A DNA stretch of 64,000 nt from Melioribacteraceae bacterium (GTDB lineage Bacteria; Bacteroidota; Ignavibacteria; Ignavibacteriales; Melioribacteraceae). Numbering within the stretch: position 1 is the stretch's first letter; every line of letters begins with the position of its first letter. Position numbers and translations under genes: made by a program. A model generated the notes under the pieces. It was given only the letters and a program-made list of their open reading frames with translations, did not search any database and was not told the DNA's origin. The DNA lies in contig JAIPBD010000003.1 of NCBI GenBank assembly GCA_021739765.1, positions 186,001-250,000 on the forward strand, in the 5' to 3' direction. Of the stretch, positions 63,774 through 64,000 are shown one piece after another.

Positions 63774-64000
63774 TTTTCCTTACCTGAGTAATTTTCCAAT
63801 TCGTCGAAAAAGTTTTCCCACGGTCTGTTGAACTTTGAGCAAACCACGAAAATTTATCTTTTTCAATATCATAAAAAGTGAAATAACTGAAAGAAGGTTT
63901 AGAGTTATCCGAATTAAAAAAAGTTAGAATGATTTTATCGCCTTCTTTACGCCCGCCAAAATACAGCATTGAGTTAAATCTGTTGGTCAGGTACAGGCAC
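63766..64000 (-). CDS. Hypothetical protein, start outside window
   Basis: The frame is open from the right edge to the TAA at 63766-63768, with at least 77 residues. An internal ATG at 63969 is probably not the start, as the frame continues upstream as CLYLTNRFNS. The part seen (IILTFFNSDNSKPSFSYFTF, KFSWFAQSSTDRGKTFSTNW) resembles the C-terminal WxxxxSxDxGKTW...W part of DUF1579-like exported proteins. It is followed, with an overlap, by the 58-residue membrane protein. Confidence 0.65.
   Translation of the reverse strand, partial: CLYLTNRFNSMLYFGGRKEGDKIILTFFNSDNSKPSFSYFTFYDIEKDKFSWFAQSSTDRGKTFSTNWKITQVRKNE

Overview
The window looks like a chromosomal piece of a low-GC (roughly 35-40 percent) free-living bacterium of the Bacteroidota/Chlorobi side, most likely the Ignavibacteria. 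The clearest sign is a secreted protein at 54677-55837 whose C-terminus carries the NYPNPFNPTTTIKYSIP-type sorting signal typical of type IX secretion in that group. Supporting signs are a large-domain YidC, many lipoproteins and secreted peptidases, a regulator-propeller/SpoIIE sensor, weak Shine-Dalgarno sites, and several TTG starts (rnpA, the DUF423 gene, the retropepsin-like gene, the AstE-like gene and the small membrane gene at 7747). No rRNA, tRNA, CRISPR array, prophage or intact insertion sequence was seen.

Layout. 1-2101: rpmH-rnpA-yidC on the minus strand, without yidD in the usual place. 2529-9999: housekeeping genes (RlmD-type rRNA methyltransferase, lytic transglycosylase, dGTPase-like HD protein, PspC proteins, ECF sigma/anti-sigma pair). 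10156-13512: a DUF134 regulator with a palindromic operator candidate, a His-rich NifX/NifB-like protein, and alaS. 13513-17743: a truncated MazF/PemK toxin remnant, succinate-semialdehyde dehydrogenase, PIN-PhoH ATPase and a beta-helix acyltransferase-like protein. 17893-29798: exported and signalling proteins: a lipoprotein, a divergent alkaline phosphatase, a tricorn-type S41 peptidase cut by an in-frame TAG, a candidate MITE, a 14-blade sensor-phosphatase and an M3 peptidase. 30010-36980: SGNH-TPR protein, transketolase, DUF4143 ATPase and alanine racemase.

37056-48895 is the most interesting part. It is rich in peptide-bond making and breaking enzymes: a met-zincin, a retropepsin-like protein + RimK + AstE/AspA-like cluster, an active/inactive M16 peptidase pair, a repeat-rich 330 bp gap, and a translationally coupled three-gene operon (C39-like cysteine peptidase, RimK-type ATP-grasp with an extra N-terminal domain, GCS2-type carboxylate-amine ligase). 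A small charged protein is encoded divergently from that operon. I read the operon as a predicted amide-ligase system that makes or attaches a small peptide; its product is unknown.

48948-64000 holds stress and metabolism genes (rhodanese, DUF1801, VOC, PhzF, esterase, Tat-exported MBL hydrolase, DinB, GH16 glucanase, AlkD-like repair, DUF4287/DUF5655, nitrilase), a decayed alpha/beta-hydrolase pseudogene, a TPR-AraC membrane regulator, and at the right edge two minus-strand genes, one of them a 58-residue membrane protein and the other cut by the window end.
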